Numbered from the stretch's first letter, positions 32,723-43,189 are shown. The stretch: DNA of 64,000 nt from KBS-96 sp049585195 (GCA_049585195.1 JBAUZG010000312.1:17907-81906), one strand, 5' to 3'. Numbers and translations: made by a program. The notes: a model not told the origin generated them from the letters alone.

Positions 32723-33922
32723 ATGAGGCTAGTCAATTTGAACCCCCTGCGGGCCGCCTCGAGTGAAACTGCCCGGCATATCAATCGCCGTGTGGTCCTC
32801 AATCTGATCCGGAACCGGCAGCCTATTTCGAGAGCCGATGTCGCCCGGTGTTCCGGTCTGCAGCGCAGTACTGTGTCGCTCATCACCGAAGAGCTGATCG
32901 CGGACCGGTGGGTAGTGGAAGGTCCCACGGGCCGGTTGCCTCGGGGGAGAAGACCCACGTTTTTGAGGCTGGACGAGCAGCGGGTAGTCATCTGCGTCGA
33001 CATACGGCCCTCCCGGATCACGTTTGGAGTGGGTGATGTAAACGGCTCATTCACCTTGCAAGATTCCATCCCAACTCCCTCCGATCCGGCGGTCGCGGTA
33101 AAGGAACTGGCGAGCCGGATACGCCCGCTGATCGAAGCTCAGCCGGAGACACGGTTTGAAGGCATTGGCGTCAGCCTGCCCGGCCGGATCGACCTATCGA
33201 GTCACGAGCTTGTTTTTGCCCCGAACTTAAGATGGCCCATCACCAATCTGAAAGGCCCGCTCGAACGGGAGACCGGCCTCGAAGTCGAACTGGAAAATGC
33301 AGCCAATGCCTGCGCGTTGTCCGAGATTTGGTTCGGCCAGGGCGAAGTTCGAGATCTGGTGGCGGTCACCGTGTCGGAGGGCATTGGCGCCGGCATTATT
33401 GCCCACGGGCAGCTCATCACCGGAAGGCGGGGTATGGCGGGCGAGTTCGGCCACGTGCCGCTCGATGCCAACGGTCCGCTGTGCAGCTGCGGTACGCGCG
33501 GATGTTGGGAGGTTCTAGCTTCAAACCGCGCGGCGCTTCGCTACTATTTTGAATCGCGCGCGCAGGAAATTCTCCCTGATGCGAACGATTTCACATTCCA
33601 GCATCTGCTTGGTCTGGCGGAACGGGGAGATGTTCTCGCCAACCGGGCGCTCACGCGCATGGCCGTTCAACTGGGCCGCGGCACGCGAATGATTGTGGCG
33701 GGGCTGGCGCCTGAAGCGATTACTTTCATCGGGGAGTTCACGGCCGCCTGGAACCGATTTCGCCCAGTGATCGAGGCCGAGATCCAAGCTCAAAGCATTT
33801 CGGCCCAGCCGACCCGGTTACTAGCCGCCCAGGACGGGGCGACGGCACGCGTGCGAGGCACCATCGCGCTCGTGTTTCAGAAGCATTTTGGAATGGCTGC
33901 GTCCGTCCCGCAGCAGATTTAG
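32723..33922 (+). CDS. ROK family transcriptional repressor (NagC/XylR-like)
   Basis: 399 residues from ATG 32723. N-terminal winged helix (ARHINRRVVLNLIRNRQPISRADVARCSGLQRSTVSLITEELIADRWV, then a GRRPTFL wing) and a sugar-kinase-like ROK domain with the zinc motif CSCGTRGCWE in GHVPLDANGPLCSCGTRGC. It probably binds a sugar or sugar phosphate and regulates the adjacent genes; the flanking GH67 alpha-glucuronidase (divergent) and TonB receptor (downstream) suggest a glucuronoxylan signal. Confidence 0.9.
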   Translation: MRLVNLNPLRAASSETARHINRRVVLNLIRNRQPISRADVARCSGLQRSTVSLITEELIADRWVVEGPTGRLPRGRRPTFLRLDEQRVVICVDIRPSRITFGVGDVNGSFTLQDSIPTPSDPAVAVKELASRIRPLIEAQPETRFEGIGVSLPGRIDLSSHELVFAPNLRWPITNLKGPLERETGLEVELENAANACALSEIWFGQGEVRDLVAVTVSEGIGAGIIAHGQLITGRRGMAGEFGHVPLDANGPLCSCGTRGCWEVLASNRAALRYYFESRAQEILPDANDFTFQHLLGLAERGDVLANRALTRMAVQLGRGTRMIVAGLAPEAITFIGEFTAAWNRFRPVIEAEIQAQSISAQPTRLLAAQDGATARVRGTIALVFQKHFGMAASVPQQI

Positions 33923-33958
33923 CCGTTCCTCAGGAGAAGTATCGAAGGAGAAGTATCT

Positions 33959-36900
33959 ATGTCGAGATCAGAAGCCGTGGCCTACCGCTTCCGTCTTTTC
34001 CACAGCGCCACGCCAATTGCGCTTTGCGGCTTGCTCGTATTCGCGACGCTCGTTGCCGTGTTCGATGCCAATGCGCAGGTCCTGTACGGGTCGCTGACCG
34101 GAAACGTAAGCGATCCAACCGGCGCGGCAGTTACTAACGCAACTGTCGAGGCTTTGAACATGGCCACAGGAATATCCAAACACGCAGCGACAGACGCGCA
34201 CGGGCTGTATTTAATCACCGACCTGCAGCCTGGCCCCTACAAGATTACGATACGTGCGACGGGGTTTGCCGAGCTTGTTCAAACCGGAATTGAGTTGAAG
34301 GAAAACTCGGTTGTACGAACGGACGCGCGCTTACAGGTTGCGCGGCAGAATGAGATCGTAACGGTGGCATCGACTACCGAGGCGCTGCAGACTGACCGCG
34401 CGGATGTGAACACGCAGCTATCCTCGACGCAGGTCGCCAATTTACCGTCGACCTCGAGCACTGGGCGAAACTTTGAAAGCTTGTTCCGAATCGTTCCCGG
34501 CTTCACGCCGCCGGCTGAGCAGAACTCGGCCGCGGGCAATCCTCAGCGATCGATGGCGACGAACGTCAACGGCGTCAGCGATGTCAATAATTACGTTCAG
34601 CTTGACGGAGCCAACGTCCAATACACCTGGCTTCCGTACATCATCGCCTATGTTCCGCCAGTCGAGGCCATTGAGACGGTGAACATGGTGACCAACAGTT
34701 TCAACGCCGAGCAGGGTTTGGCGGGCGGCTCGTCGATCAACGTAGCGATCAAATCCGGAACGAACCAGTTCCACGGAGCGGCGTGGGAGTACAACACAAA
34801 CACCGACTTCAACGCCCGCAGCTACTTTTATTACGGAGGCAGCGTTCCGAAAAACATCCTCAACCAGTTTGGGGCGTCGTTAGGCGGTCCGATCAAAAAG
34901 AACAAATTGTTCTTCTTCATGGATTGGGAACGAACCATGCAGCGCGAAGCTATTTCAGGACTGCTGACGGTGCCCACTACGAACCTGATTCAGGGGAACT
35001 TCGGCGGTACCAGTGCGACGATCTATAACCCCTACACCGGCAATCCGAACGGGACGGGTCGAGTACCGTTTGCAGGTAACGTGATCCCCTCGACTTACTT
35101 CGATCCGGCGGCGGCAAAGATGGCATCGCTCATTCCGGCGCCGAATCAGAACGTGTCCGGCATCGCGAACAACTATTTCGGTGCGGACGATTATTCGTTC
35201 ACCCGCGACAGCGCCGACGTGAAGGTCAACTACAACCCCACCGACAACTCTTCGGTGTTTGGCCGCTACAGCATTTCGCCGGACACGATCGTCGATCCAT
35301 TTCAGCTGGGAGCGGCTGAAGGCGGGACGTGGGATGGCGGGCAGCCAGGAACGGCTTTCGGGACTATTCAGAGCGGGGCGGTTGGCGGCACATACACATT
35401 CGCGCCGAACGTTCTTCTCGACGGAAACGCCGGGTATACGCGCCAGCGGGTGGGCGCGGAAGCGACCGACATCAACGGCAATTACGGATTGGATGTGTTG
35501 CACATTCCCGGCACGAACGGTTCGAACAAGCTGCAGGGCGGCATTCCTTACTTCGATATCACGAGCGGAAGCGGCACGAACTTCGCGCCGCTTGGAAACT
35601 CAAATACGGGCAACCCGTTCCTGTTTCGCGATAACAATTACACGGGAGCGGTGAACCTGGGCTGGGTGAAGGGCGCTCATGCGTTGCGCTTCGGATGGAA
35701 CTACATACATGGCGCCATGAACCACTTTCAGCCTCAGGGCGGGACTTTTCAGACGGCGCGCGGCTCGTTCCAGTTCACCGGCGGATTGACGACGCTGAAC
35801 GCTAAGGGCGCGCCGGCGGCGAATCTATATAACGCATGGGCCGACTTTCTGCTCGGACTGCCGACACAGGAAGGAAAGGCGATTCAGAACATAGATCCCA
35901 ACTCGGTGCGTATGTCGTCGTATGGCTATTACGCGCAAGATACCTGGCAAGTGAGCCGGAACTTAACTCTGACTTACGGGCTACGATACGAGTACTATCC
36001 TTTCGCGACACGCGACCATTACGGCTCGTTCCGCTTCGATCCTACAACTGGATTGGTGTTGATCGGCGGCCAGGGCGGGGTACCAGAAGATACGGGTGAA
36101 TATGTTAGCTGGGCCAATTTCGCGCCTCGTCTGGGCATTGCTTACCGCTTGGGCCAGAAAACGGTAGTTCGAGCGGGCGCGGGCATTACCATCGATCCCG
36201 ACAATTTCCGCGACATGCGCAACACGTATCCGGCTATTATCAACACCTCCTATCCGGGAGCCAGTTCCTATCAGGCCGCGGCTACGTTAACGGGCTATGC
36301 GCCTCCGGGCCTCACGCCGCTCAGTCCCCTCACCGGGCTTCCTACACCTGCGCCCATCAATCTCAGTTCAGGCAAGATCCCGCTGCCTACCAACGTAGGC
36401 GACGAAACAGTGCCTAATCCATATCGTCGAGGCCAGATCCAGTCGTACAACTTCACGATCCAACGCGAGCTAGCGTGGGGATTCGTCGCTCAAGCGGGGT
36501 ACGTAGGAACCCACGAAGTACGGCAGATGTCGAATGTCAACATCAATGCCTCCTATCCAGGCGGCGGCACGGCGGGGCGGCTGCTCTATGGATTGTACGG
36601 CTTGACTGCGGATATCAACGCCGCCGAGCCGTTTGGCACCTCCCGCTACAATTCGCTGCAAACGCAGCTAACCCGGCGCGTAGGGTCCGCCCAGATCGGC
36701 ATGTCGTACGTGTATTCGAAGGCGATGGATTATGCGGACAACAGCACATACAACGGCCTGACCTTTGCTTACCCTACGTACTGGCAGCGGAACTGGGCTC
36801 TCGCTGGATATGACCGGACGCACAACTTCGAGCTTTGGTCGGTGTACGAGCTGCCCTTCGGACCCGGCAAGAAGTTTGCTTCGCAGGGAATCGTATCGCG

Positions 36901-37357
36901 GATTGTCGGCGGATGGCAGTTGAACGCCATTCTCACGCGAGCGAGCGGCTTGCCGTTCACGGTAACTTCCTCGAGCACGCCGTGCAATTGTCCAGGCAAT
37001 ACGGAAGTCGCCAGTCAAGTGCTCCCTTCCGTTCAGATTCTGGGCGGGCATGGCTCGGGAGATCCGTATTTCAATACCGCCGCATACGCTCCGGTTACAA
37101 CCGCCGTTTTCGGCAACAGCGGGAGAAACAGCCTGCGCGGACCGGGCTTGTTCGATCTCGATCTCGGTGTGTTCCGCACGTTCGATCTCACCGAGCGTTT
37201 CAAGCTGCAGTTCCGCGCGGAATCGTTCGCCATTACAAACACCGCGCAATTTGCGAACCCCTCTGTACTCAGCGTTGGGAACAGCGGTTTCGGAAACATT
37301 ACTTCGGTGAATGGCGGTAACCGGACGATCCGGCTTGGGATGAGATTTTCGTTCTAG
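33959..37357 (+). CDS. TonB-dependent receptor with carboxypeptidase-regulatory-like domain (acidobacterial Oar-like)
   Basis: 1132 residues. Signal peptide to about residue 40, then a Cna_B/CarboxypepD_reg domain (LTGNVSDPTGAAVTNATVEALN...GLYLITDLQPGPYKITIRATGF) at 45-125, a plug-like region (STTEALQTDRADVNTQLSSTQVANLPSTSSTGRNFESL) and a large beta barrel ending in a C-terminal aromatic strand (IRLGMRFSF). Outer-membrane uptake of oligosaccharides is the likely role. No SusD partner is present. AGGAG is repeated before the ATG. It sits 36 bp after the ROK gene, probably one transcript. Confidence 0.9.
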   Translation: MSRSEAVAYRFRLFHSATPIALCGLLVFATLVAVFDANAQVLYGSLTGNVSDPTGAAVTNATVEALNMATGISKHAATDAHGLYLITDLQPGPYKITIRATGFAELVQTGIELKENSVVRTDARLQVARQNEIVTVASTTEALQTDRADVNTQLSSTQVANLPSTSSTGRNFESLFRIVPGFTPPAEQNSAAGNPQRSMATNVNGVSDVNNYVQLDGANVQYTWLPYIIAYVPPVEAIETVNMVTNSFNAEQGLAGGSSINVAIKSGTNQFHGAAWEYNTNTDFNARSYFYYGGSVPKNILNQFGASLGGPIKKNKLFFFMDWERTMQREAISGLLTVPTTNLIQGNFGGTSATIYNPYTGNPNGTGRVPFAGNVIPSTYFDPAAAKMASLIPAPNQNVSGIANNYFGADDYSFTRDSADVKVNYNPTDNSSVFGRYSISPDTIVDPFQLGAAEGGTWDGGQPGTAFGTIQSGAVGGTYTFAPNVLLDGNAGYTRQRVGAEATDINGNYGLDVLHIPGTNGSNKLQGGIPYFDITSGSGTNFAPLGNSNTGNPFLFRDNNYTGAVNLGWVKGAHALRFGWNYIHGAMNHFQPQGGTFQTARGSFQFTGGLTTLNAKGAPAANLYNAWADFLLGLPTQEGKAIQNIDPNSVRMSSYGYYAQDTWQVSRNLTLTYGLRYEYYPFATRDHYGSFRFDPTTGLVLIGGQGGVPEDTGEYVSWANFAPRLGIAYRLGQKTVVRAGAGITIDPDNFRDMRNTYPAIINTSYPGASSYQAAATLTGYAPPGLTPLSPLTGLPTPAPINLSSGKIPLPTNVGDETVPNPYRRGQIQSYNFTIQRELAWGFVAQAGYVGTHEVRQMSNVNINASYPGGGTAGRLLYGLYGLTADINAAEPFGTSRYNSLQTQLTRRVGSAQIGMSYVYSKAMDYADNSTYNGLTFAYPTYWQRNWALAGYDRTHNFELWSVYELPFGPGKKFASQGIVSRIVGGWQLNAILTRASGLPFTVTSSSTPCNCPGNTEVASQVLPSVQILGGHGSGDPYFNTAAYAPVTTAVFGNSGRNSLRGPGLFDLDLGVFRTFDLTERFKLQFRAESFAITNTAQFANPSVLSVGNSGFGNITSVNGGNRTIRLGMRFSF

Positions 37358-37438
37358 CTCAAGGCCTATTTTCGTCTTGTATTCGCCTTGAGAGCGTGGT
37401 ATTCTCCCTAATGCCGCGCCCTGCGGTTGGAGACATCT

Positions 37439-37978
37439 ATGCCGATCAGCCAAATGCTTCTTCCTGAATTTGACCAGGAGATGATGAATACCCGGAAAGT
37501 TCTCGAACGTGTTCCGGATGACAAGTTGGAATACAAACCGCATGTGAAGTCGATGACTCTGGGCCGTTTGGCCGGACATGTGGCGGAGTTGCCCAATTGG
37601 GCGACGCATACGTTGCAAATGGAGGAATTAACAATTACGGGCGACTTCAAGCCCTTTATTCCGAAATCGCGGCAGGAGATTCTCGACACTTTCGACAAGC
37701 ATGTAGGTGAAGCAAGGGAAGTCATAAGCAAAGCCACCGATGACGATTGGGGGAAGACTTGGACGTTGAAGTTCGGGGAAGAGACGATCATGTCGATGCC
37801 GCGTACGGCCGTGCTTCGCAACATGGTGATTAGTCATTTGATCCATCACCGTGGGCAGCTTGGCGTCTACCTGCGTTTGAATGAAGTGGAAATTCCGGGA
37901 ATGTATGGGCCGTCGGCGGACGAAATGCAGTTCTGGAATCAGAAAGCCGTGGCGGCGAAGCAGACGGCTGCGAGCTAG
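37439..37978 (+). CDS. DinB family protein
   Basis: 179 residues from ATG 37439 with GGAGA upstream; a TTG 12 bp earlier is in frame. Helical bundle with the three metal histidines in LGRLAGHVAELPNWATHTL and RNMVISHLIHHRGQLGVYLRLN. It is the second DinB in the window but is not closely similar to that at 25632. It precedes a Tat Gfo/Idh oxidoreductase by 75 bp. Confidence 0.87.
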   Translation: MPISQMLLPEFDQEMMNTRKVLERVPDDKLEYKPHVKSMTLGRLAGHVAELPNWATHTLQMEELTITGDFKPFIPKSRQEILDTFDKHVGEAREVISKATDDDWGKTWTLKFGEETIMSMPRTAVLRNMVISHLIHHRGQLGVYLRLNEVEIPGMYGPSADEMQFWNQKAVAAKQTAAS

Positions 37979-38053
37979 GTTAGATACTGTAGATTGGTGG
38001 CTTAAACGGGCAGGCCTCGGACGCGATGGCGTGCCTCACCGAGGAGCCGAAGC

Positions 38054-39358
38054 ATGATATCGGAAGATCTCTCTCGCCGAGATTTTATGAGAAAGTCAGC
38101 CGCTGGCGTGGCGCTTGCAGTGGGTCCGGCTGTGCGTCCATCGCTGGGTGCAAACGACAAAATCAATATCGCCTGGATTGGCGTTGGCACTCGTGGAAAT
38201 TACCTGATGGACATGTTCTACGAGAAGTCTTCCGATTTGGCGTCGGTGGTTGCGGTTTGCGACGCCTATACGGGGTATCAGGACAGAGCCAAGGAAAAGG
38301 TCAAATCGAAAGAGGGCAAAGATCTCAAGATTTACGCCGATTATCACGAGCTTCTGTCGCGGCCTGAGATCGACGCCGTCGTTATTGCCACGCCCGAACA
38401 TTTGCACTATCACATGGCTCTCGCCGCCATCGAGGCGAAGAAGAACATTTATCTCGAAAAGCCTCTTGCTCATACGATCGAGCAGGGCGCCGAACTCGTA
38501 AAGGCCGGCGAAGCTTCGGACAAGGTAATTCAGGTTGGTACGCAGAACCGCAGCAACTCCCTCTACCAGAAAGCGAAAGAGATGGTGGGGCAAGGGATGG
38601 TAGGAAAGGTGCATTATGTGCGCGCATTCTGGTATCGCAACGATGTGCCTTCAAAACCGATCTGGCGCTACAACATTCCAAGCGATGCCAGCCCGGAAAA
38701 TACGGACTGGAACCGCTTCCTCGAAGACGCTCCGAAGCGCGCCTGGGATCCGCGCCGTTTTTATCAGTGGCGTTTGTATTGGGATTATTCGAGCGGCATT
38801 TCAACCGATCTTTTGGTTCACCAGACCGACATTACGAATTATGTTTGTGGTAAGACGACTCCCCTATCCTGCATGGCGTCGGGCGGGATCTATAAATGGA
38901 CGGACCCCGGCGACGATCGCGACACGCCCGACACGTTCAGCGCCATTTACGAGTATCCGGACAAGTTTCACATTCTGTATTCGAGTTATTTCGGAAATGA
39001 GCACTACGGCTACGGCGAGCAATTCATGGGCGACGAAGGCACGATCGAAGTAAACAGCCGGCAATATCTGTATTTCTATCCCGAAAAGTACACGAACCGC
39101 GCGAAGACTCCCGAGCTGATTCCGGCACAGGTAAAGGAACGTAAGGAACTTCAGGTCGCGCTGCCCAAGAACGACAACATTGCAGTTCAATCGCACATTC
39201 ACAACTATCTGATGTCGGTGCTTGGGAAGGAACAACCCATCGCACCTGTGCATGTAGGGCAGCAGGCGGCGATCGGCGGGCACATGGCGACGCTCTCGTT
39301 CAAAGCGAACAAGAAAGTGCTCTGGGACGATGCCGCGCAGAAGTACAGTTACGTTTAG
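38054..39358 (+). CDS. Gfo/Idh/MocA family oxidoreductase, Tat-exported
   Basis: 434 residues. LSRRDFMRKSAAGVALAVG is a twin-arginine signal, so the folded, cofactor-loaded enzyme is exported. The Rossmann fold starts NIAWIGVGTRGNYLMDMF; AVVIATPEHLHYHMALAAIEAKKNIYLEKPLAHTIEQG holds the family EKP motif with the catalytic lysine. It oxidises or rearranges sugars with NAD(P). Exported Gfo/Idh proteins with a tightly bound cofactor are common in Acidobacteria and Planctomycetes. GAGGAG precedes the ATG. Confidence 0.9.
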   Translation: MISEDLSRRDFMRKSAAGVALAVGPAVRPSLGANDKINIAWIGVGTRGNYLMDMFYEKSSDLASVVAVCDAYTGYQDRAKEKVKSKEGKDLKIYADYHELLSRPEIDAVVIATPEHLHYHMALAAIEAKKNIYLEKPLAHTIEQGAELVKAGEASDKVIQVGTQNRSNSLYQKAKEMVGQGMVGKVHYVRAFWYRNDVPSKPIWRYNIPSDASPENTDWNRFLEDAPKRAWDPRRFYQWRLYWDYSSGISTDLLVHQTDITNYVCGKTTPLSCMASGGIYKWTDPGDDRDTPDTFSAIYEYPDKFHILYSSYFGNEHYGYGEQFMGDEGTIEVNSRQYLYFYPEKYTNRAKTPELIPAQVKERKELQVALPKNDNIAVQSHIHNYLMSVLGKEQPIAPVHVGQQAAIGGHMATLSFKANKKVLWDDAAQKYSYV

Positions 39359-39372
39359 CTGGATTGTAGCAA

Positions 39373-39483
39373 CCGCTCCCTCGCGGTCGCGGCTCGGAAG
39401 ACCAACTCTCCCTGGCGGTCGTGGCTCGGAAACGAAGCTTGTGGATTCAACTGTTTGGCCGAGCCGCGCACGCAAGTAAGCGG
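39373..39483. repeat. Family A repeat cluster: two direct units and one inverted
   Basis: Exact unit at 39373-39397, degenerate direct unit at 39405-39429 (ending TCGTGGCTCGG), and inverted unit at 39459-39483 (starting CCGAGCCGCGCACG, ending AAGTAAGCGG). They occupy the 143-bp gap between two convergent genes. The direct/inverted layout can fold into a stem-loop and may end transcription from both sides. Confidence 0.8.
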
Positions 39484-39501
39484 TCCGGTGACGAAGTTCG
39501 G

Positions 39502-42500
39502 CTAAAACCGCAGATGCAGGGCGACCTGGATGATTCGCGGGCCCGTCGGGTTGGCGGGATCGGTTGCTCCAACTACATTTGAAATAATTCCGAACTGCGA
39601 CGAACCGATCGTTGTTGCGGGGTTGTCGAAATTCGTGTGATTGAAGATGTTGAAGGCGTCGCCGCGCAGCTCAGCATCCAGTTTCTCTCCGAAGAGAAAG
39701 AAGTGCTTTGCCAGCGCCAGATCCGTATTAATGAATCCCGGACCGCGCAATCCGTTGCGCGGAAACGTGCCATAGGTGAATTGGCCTACGAGCGCTGCTG
39801 GGTCGGTCTGGGATAAAGTATTTAGCGCGATCAATCTTGCATTCGAGAAATTGCTCGGGTTGAAGTAATAATTCCCGCCCACGCCGTTAATCGTTTGATA
39901 GTTGTGCGCGTTGTAAGTGGTCACGGTATTTCCCACCAGGTCGGCGCGCACCAGTCCTGCTTGACCGTCTCCCGCCGGACCAGGGTCGGTGTTGTTGGTC
40001 GATAATCCGGAGAGGATATCGAGTGGAAACCCGCTGCGCCAAGTCACAATCGGATACAAACTCCAGCCCTTTGTCAGCAGCCTGGGGCCGCTCTTCCATA
40101 ATTGATCGAACGGCAGATCCCAGCCGCCCGAAAATGACAACATATTCCGGATGTCGGTATCGCCGGAGCCGCGGAACGCATCGTGATCGTAAGCAGGCAC
40201 TTGAAGATTTCGCTGCCGGAACCCCGAAACATTATCGATTTCATGACCCCAGGTGTAGGCAAGAGTGAAGAACGAGCTTCCAACATAAGGGTTGCCGCTA
40301 ATCCGTTTCGTCAGGTTCGCCTGCATCGCGTTGTAATTGGCTTTTCCGATGTTCTGAAATTCATCCAGGTAACTGAACGTGCTATTGGTTGGATCGCCTG
40401 GATCGTAAAGGCGATAGTTCTGGCCTAACACATAGGGATTCACATCGACCAGTCCCGTGAGCCCATGAGCGGAATACCCGACGTAGGCCGTTTCAAGCGT
40501 TAGTCCTGAAGCAAGCTCTTGTTGCACCGAAAAGTTGTATTGAAAGACGTAGGGTGTCTTTAGGTTGGGATCGACAAAGAAAACGCCGCCGCCCCCGACC
40601 GGCAGAAATCCAGCACTAGCGAAGTTCAAGCTGGAAGTCGGCGGCGTCGATGGGAAGGGATTCACAGCGCCGGCCGCCGCAAATGGATTCTCCATCGACC
40701 CTGGCGGCAAACCGGTGGTCGAATTCACGCCGGGTAACGTTAAATCCGCGAAAGAAAAAAACGGAGCTTGCCCATTAAACTGGAGGTTGTCCTCGCCTTT
40801 CAAAATGTCGTAAAACATTCCAAATCCGCCGCGGATGCTGGTTTTCCCGTCTCCGCGCGGATCCCATGCGAAGCCGAATCGAGGCGCCCAGTCTCGTTTG
40901 TCCGGGAAATTCACGCCTCTGGGGGCCCCTGCGTCACCCGGGAAAACCAAGCCCGTAGGCGCATCGGGAAATCGAGTTGACTGCAGCCCTGGGATAAAGG
41001 AAAATGTGCGGCTTTGGGTATCGTACTTGGGCTGTGCGTACTCATACCTGACGCCAAGATTTAGTGTCAGCCGTTTTGTTACATGCCACTCGTCCTGCGC
41101 ATAACCCGCATAAGAATTGGAGCGTATGTTCGAGGGCGCTTTCGGATACTGAACGTATTCGTCGGGCAATCCAAGCAAAAAGTCAGCCAGATCGGTGCCC
41201 GAACCGACGTTGGTCCCGGGCCCGTAAAAGATAAAACTGCCATTGATGTAGTAATCGAAGACAGTATTATTCTGATAGGGCGAAAAGTAGAAGCCGTACT
41301 TCATGTTGTGCGTGCCTTTAGTCCACGAAAGATTTTCATAAAAGGCGTAAGTGTTGTTAATCAGATTCGTCGGGCCGTTCGGATCAAAGCCGACATTCAA
41401 TCCGCTGCCTTCGAAGGTCAGGAGCGTCGGCCCATGCGGATCGTCCGAAATGATGTTAATTCCCAGTTGATTTGGATTGGGCAATGTTGTGGCTGGCAAA
41501 AACTGATCGGCATTACTCCGCTGGGCCGTTACCCGAAACTCATTCAACAACGCCGGAGTGAACGTGTGGCTGTAGGTGATTGCGCCGTAATAAGTTGTTT
41601 GAAGCTGATTGTCTGTATATCCGGGCACATCGGCTCCTCCCGTCGTATCCGTAAACGGTTGAGCCTCCGTCGTGTTGCTTTCTACAAACGTTCCGCTAAT
41701 TGTGTCGCGTCCGGTTAGGTTGATATCGATCTTGCCGAGATAGGAATCGATATTATCCAAAGCGAGAGCGGACGAAGCCAGAATTCCCGTCGGCGAAATC
41801 GGTATCAGGTTATTTTTAAAATAGGCTTGCGCCACAGGATCGATTTTGGTGGGATCGATGATCGCTTGCGAAGCGAGAGCCGGATTCGACTGATAGTACG
41901 GATTCGCCAGCAAAAAACTGGCCACACTCGGATTGGGGCCACCGTTTAGAGACTGCGAAAAATTGCCTTGCGCTTCGAGCGGCGTGTAAACGGGGATATT
42001 GCCATCCTCCGAAATAGAATGCTGACGCTGGCCCTGATACGAAAAGAAGAAAAATACCTTGTTGCGGCCGTCGAGAAGTTTCGGAATCATCACCGGGCCG
42101 CCGAGGGTGCCTCCAAATTGGTTGCGCTTCAAAACACTTCTCGATTCTCCGTCTTCGTTGCGGAAGAAATCGTTAGCATTTAAGGCGTCGTTGCGAGCAT
42201 AGTCATACGCGGTCCCGTGGACTTCGTTGCCTCCGCTTTTCGTAACCACGCTCACGATGCCTCCGGCGTTACGCCCGTATTCCGCGTTGTAATTGCTTTC
42301 AATTATCCGAAATTCGGCGATGGCGTCGGGATTTGGATTGACAACGTAGCTGTTGTTGAGCAGGTCGTTATTATTGCCGCCGTCCAGGAGAAATGTCACT
42401 GAATCGGTCCGGCCGCCGCCGATGCTGTATCCTGCACTCTGCCCGGTATTGTCCGGGTTAGTTGGGGTTGCACCGGGTAGCGTCTGTATCAAATTGAAGA

Positions 42501-42960
42501 CGTTCCTGCCGTTCAACGGAAGCTCGTAAATCGCTTGGCCTGTTACAGTGCCGCCGACAGTAGAGTTCTGCGTTTCAACGCCCGTGCCCTGCGCACTCAC
42601 ATTAACCGTGTCGGTGAGTTGTCCGACTTCAAGCTGCAGGTCGATGCGCAGCGTCTGGTTGATGTCGAGTGGATTTTGCGTTTCCGATTCGGTTTTGCTG
42701 AATCCCGTTGCTTCCGCCGTGATTTTGTACATGCCAACGGGCAACTGCCGGACCTGATAGTAGCCCCTGTCATCCGTGTGTGTGACCTTGGTGGCCTGGG
42801 TCGCCCCGTTTGTAACGGTCACTTTCGCGTTGAGGATATATCCCCCTGAAGCATCGGTGACGTTTCCGACGATGCTTCCCGTCGCATCTTGCGCCCATGC
42901 GCCTCCAGTAAATATGGCGTAGACGAACGCCGCCATAATCGCGTGCCGGGCTGTTGTCAC
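39502..42960 (-). CDS. TonB-dependent receptor with carboxypeptidase-regulatory-like domain
   Basis: 1152 residues from GTG 42960, preceded by GGAGGGG. Signal peptide to about residue 24 (GGAWAQDATG), Cna_B-like domain at 25-110 (SIVGNVTDASGGYILNAKVTVTNGATQATKVTHTDDRGYYQVRQLPVGMYKITAEATGF), plug with YELPLNGRNVFNLIQTLPGATPTNPDN, and a long barrel with C-terminal IIQVALHLRF. Same architecture as the receptor at 33959 but different in sequence, so probably another ligand. Convergent with the Tat Gfo/Idh gene. Confidence 0.9.
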   Translation of the reverse strand: MTTARHAIMAAFVYAIFTGGAWAQDATGSIVGNVTDASGGYILNAKVTVTNGATQATKVTHTDDRGYYQVRQLPVGMYKITAEATGFSKTESETQNPLDINQTLRIDLQLEVGQLTDTVNVSAQGTGVETQNSTVGGTVTGQAIYELPLNGRNVFNLIQTLPGATPTNPDNTGQSAGYSIGGGRTDSVTFLLDGGNNNDLLNNSYVVNPNPDAIAEFRIIESNYNAEYGRNAGGIVSVVTKSGGNEVHGTAYDYARNDALNANDFFRNEDGESRSVLKRNQFGGTLGGPVMIPKLLDGRNKVFFFFSYQGQRQHSISEDGNIPVYTPLEAQGNFSQSLNGGPNPSVASFLLANPYYQSNPALASQAIIDPTKIDPVAQAYFKNNLIPISPTGILASSALALDNIDSYLGKIDINLTGRDTISGTFVESNTTEAQPFTDTTGGADVPGYTDNQLQTTYYGAITYSHTFTPALLNEFRVTAQRSNADQFLPATTLPNPNQLGINIISDDPHGPTLLTFEGSGLNVGFDPNGPTNLINNTYAFYENLSWTKGTHNMKYGFYFSPYQNNTVFDYYINGSFIFYGPGTNVGSGTDLADFLLGLPDEYVQYPKAPSNIRSNSYAGYAQDEWHVTKRLTLNLGVRYEYAQPKYDTQSRTFSFIPGLQSTRFPDAPTGLVFPGDAGAPRGVNFPDKRDWAPRFGFAWDPRGDGKTSIRGGFGMFYDILKGEDNLQFNGQAPFFSFADLTLPGVNSTTGLPPGSMENPFAAAGAVNPFPSTPPTSSLNFASAGFLPVGGGGVFFVDPNLKTPYVFQYNFSVQQELASGLTLETAYVGYSAHGLTGLVDVNPYVLGQNYRLYDPGDPTNSTFSYLDEFQNIGKANYNAMQANLTKRISGNPYVGSSFFTLAYTWGHEIDNVSGFRQRNLQVPAYDHDAFRGSGDTDIRNMLSFSGGWDLPFDQLWKSGPRLLTKGWSLYPIVTWRSGFPLDILSGLSTNNTDPGPAGDGQAGLVRADLVGNTVTTYNAHNYQTINGVGGNYYFNPSNFSNARLIALNTLSQTDPAALVGQFTYGTFPRNGLRGPGFINTDLALAKHFFLFGEKLDAELRGDAFNIFNHTNFDNPATTIGSSQFGIISNVVGATDPANPTGPRIIQVALHLRF

Positions 42961-43189
42961 GAAATCGACCCCCTCCGCTCGGACAGTGTTAGAGTTGTAG
43001 GCTTTCTGAGAAATCTACCATAGATGGAGAGCAAAAGATAATGCATTTCCCATATTGCATGCCGAAAAGTGTGCGGCGATGTTGCTCTTTTCGCGAGAAC
43101 TCGCGCAGGATTAAGATTCGGTTTCATCCCTCGAGTACGTTCTATCGGACGCATAAAACATTTTGTTAGAAAAATGTCGGAGTACCCGT

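Noticed and set aside
36668..37618. 316-codon minus-strand frame
   Set aside because: Antisense to the TonB receptor and DinB genes, with no recognisable domain and an amino acid make-up typical of shadow frames.
41083..41718. 211-codon plus-strand frame
   Set aside because: Antisense to the second TonB receptor; no motif or ribosome site.
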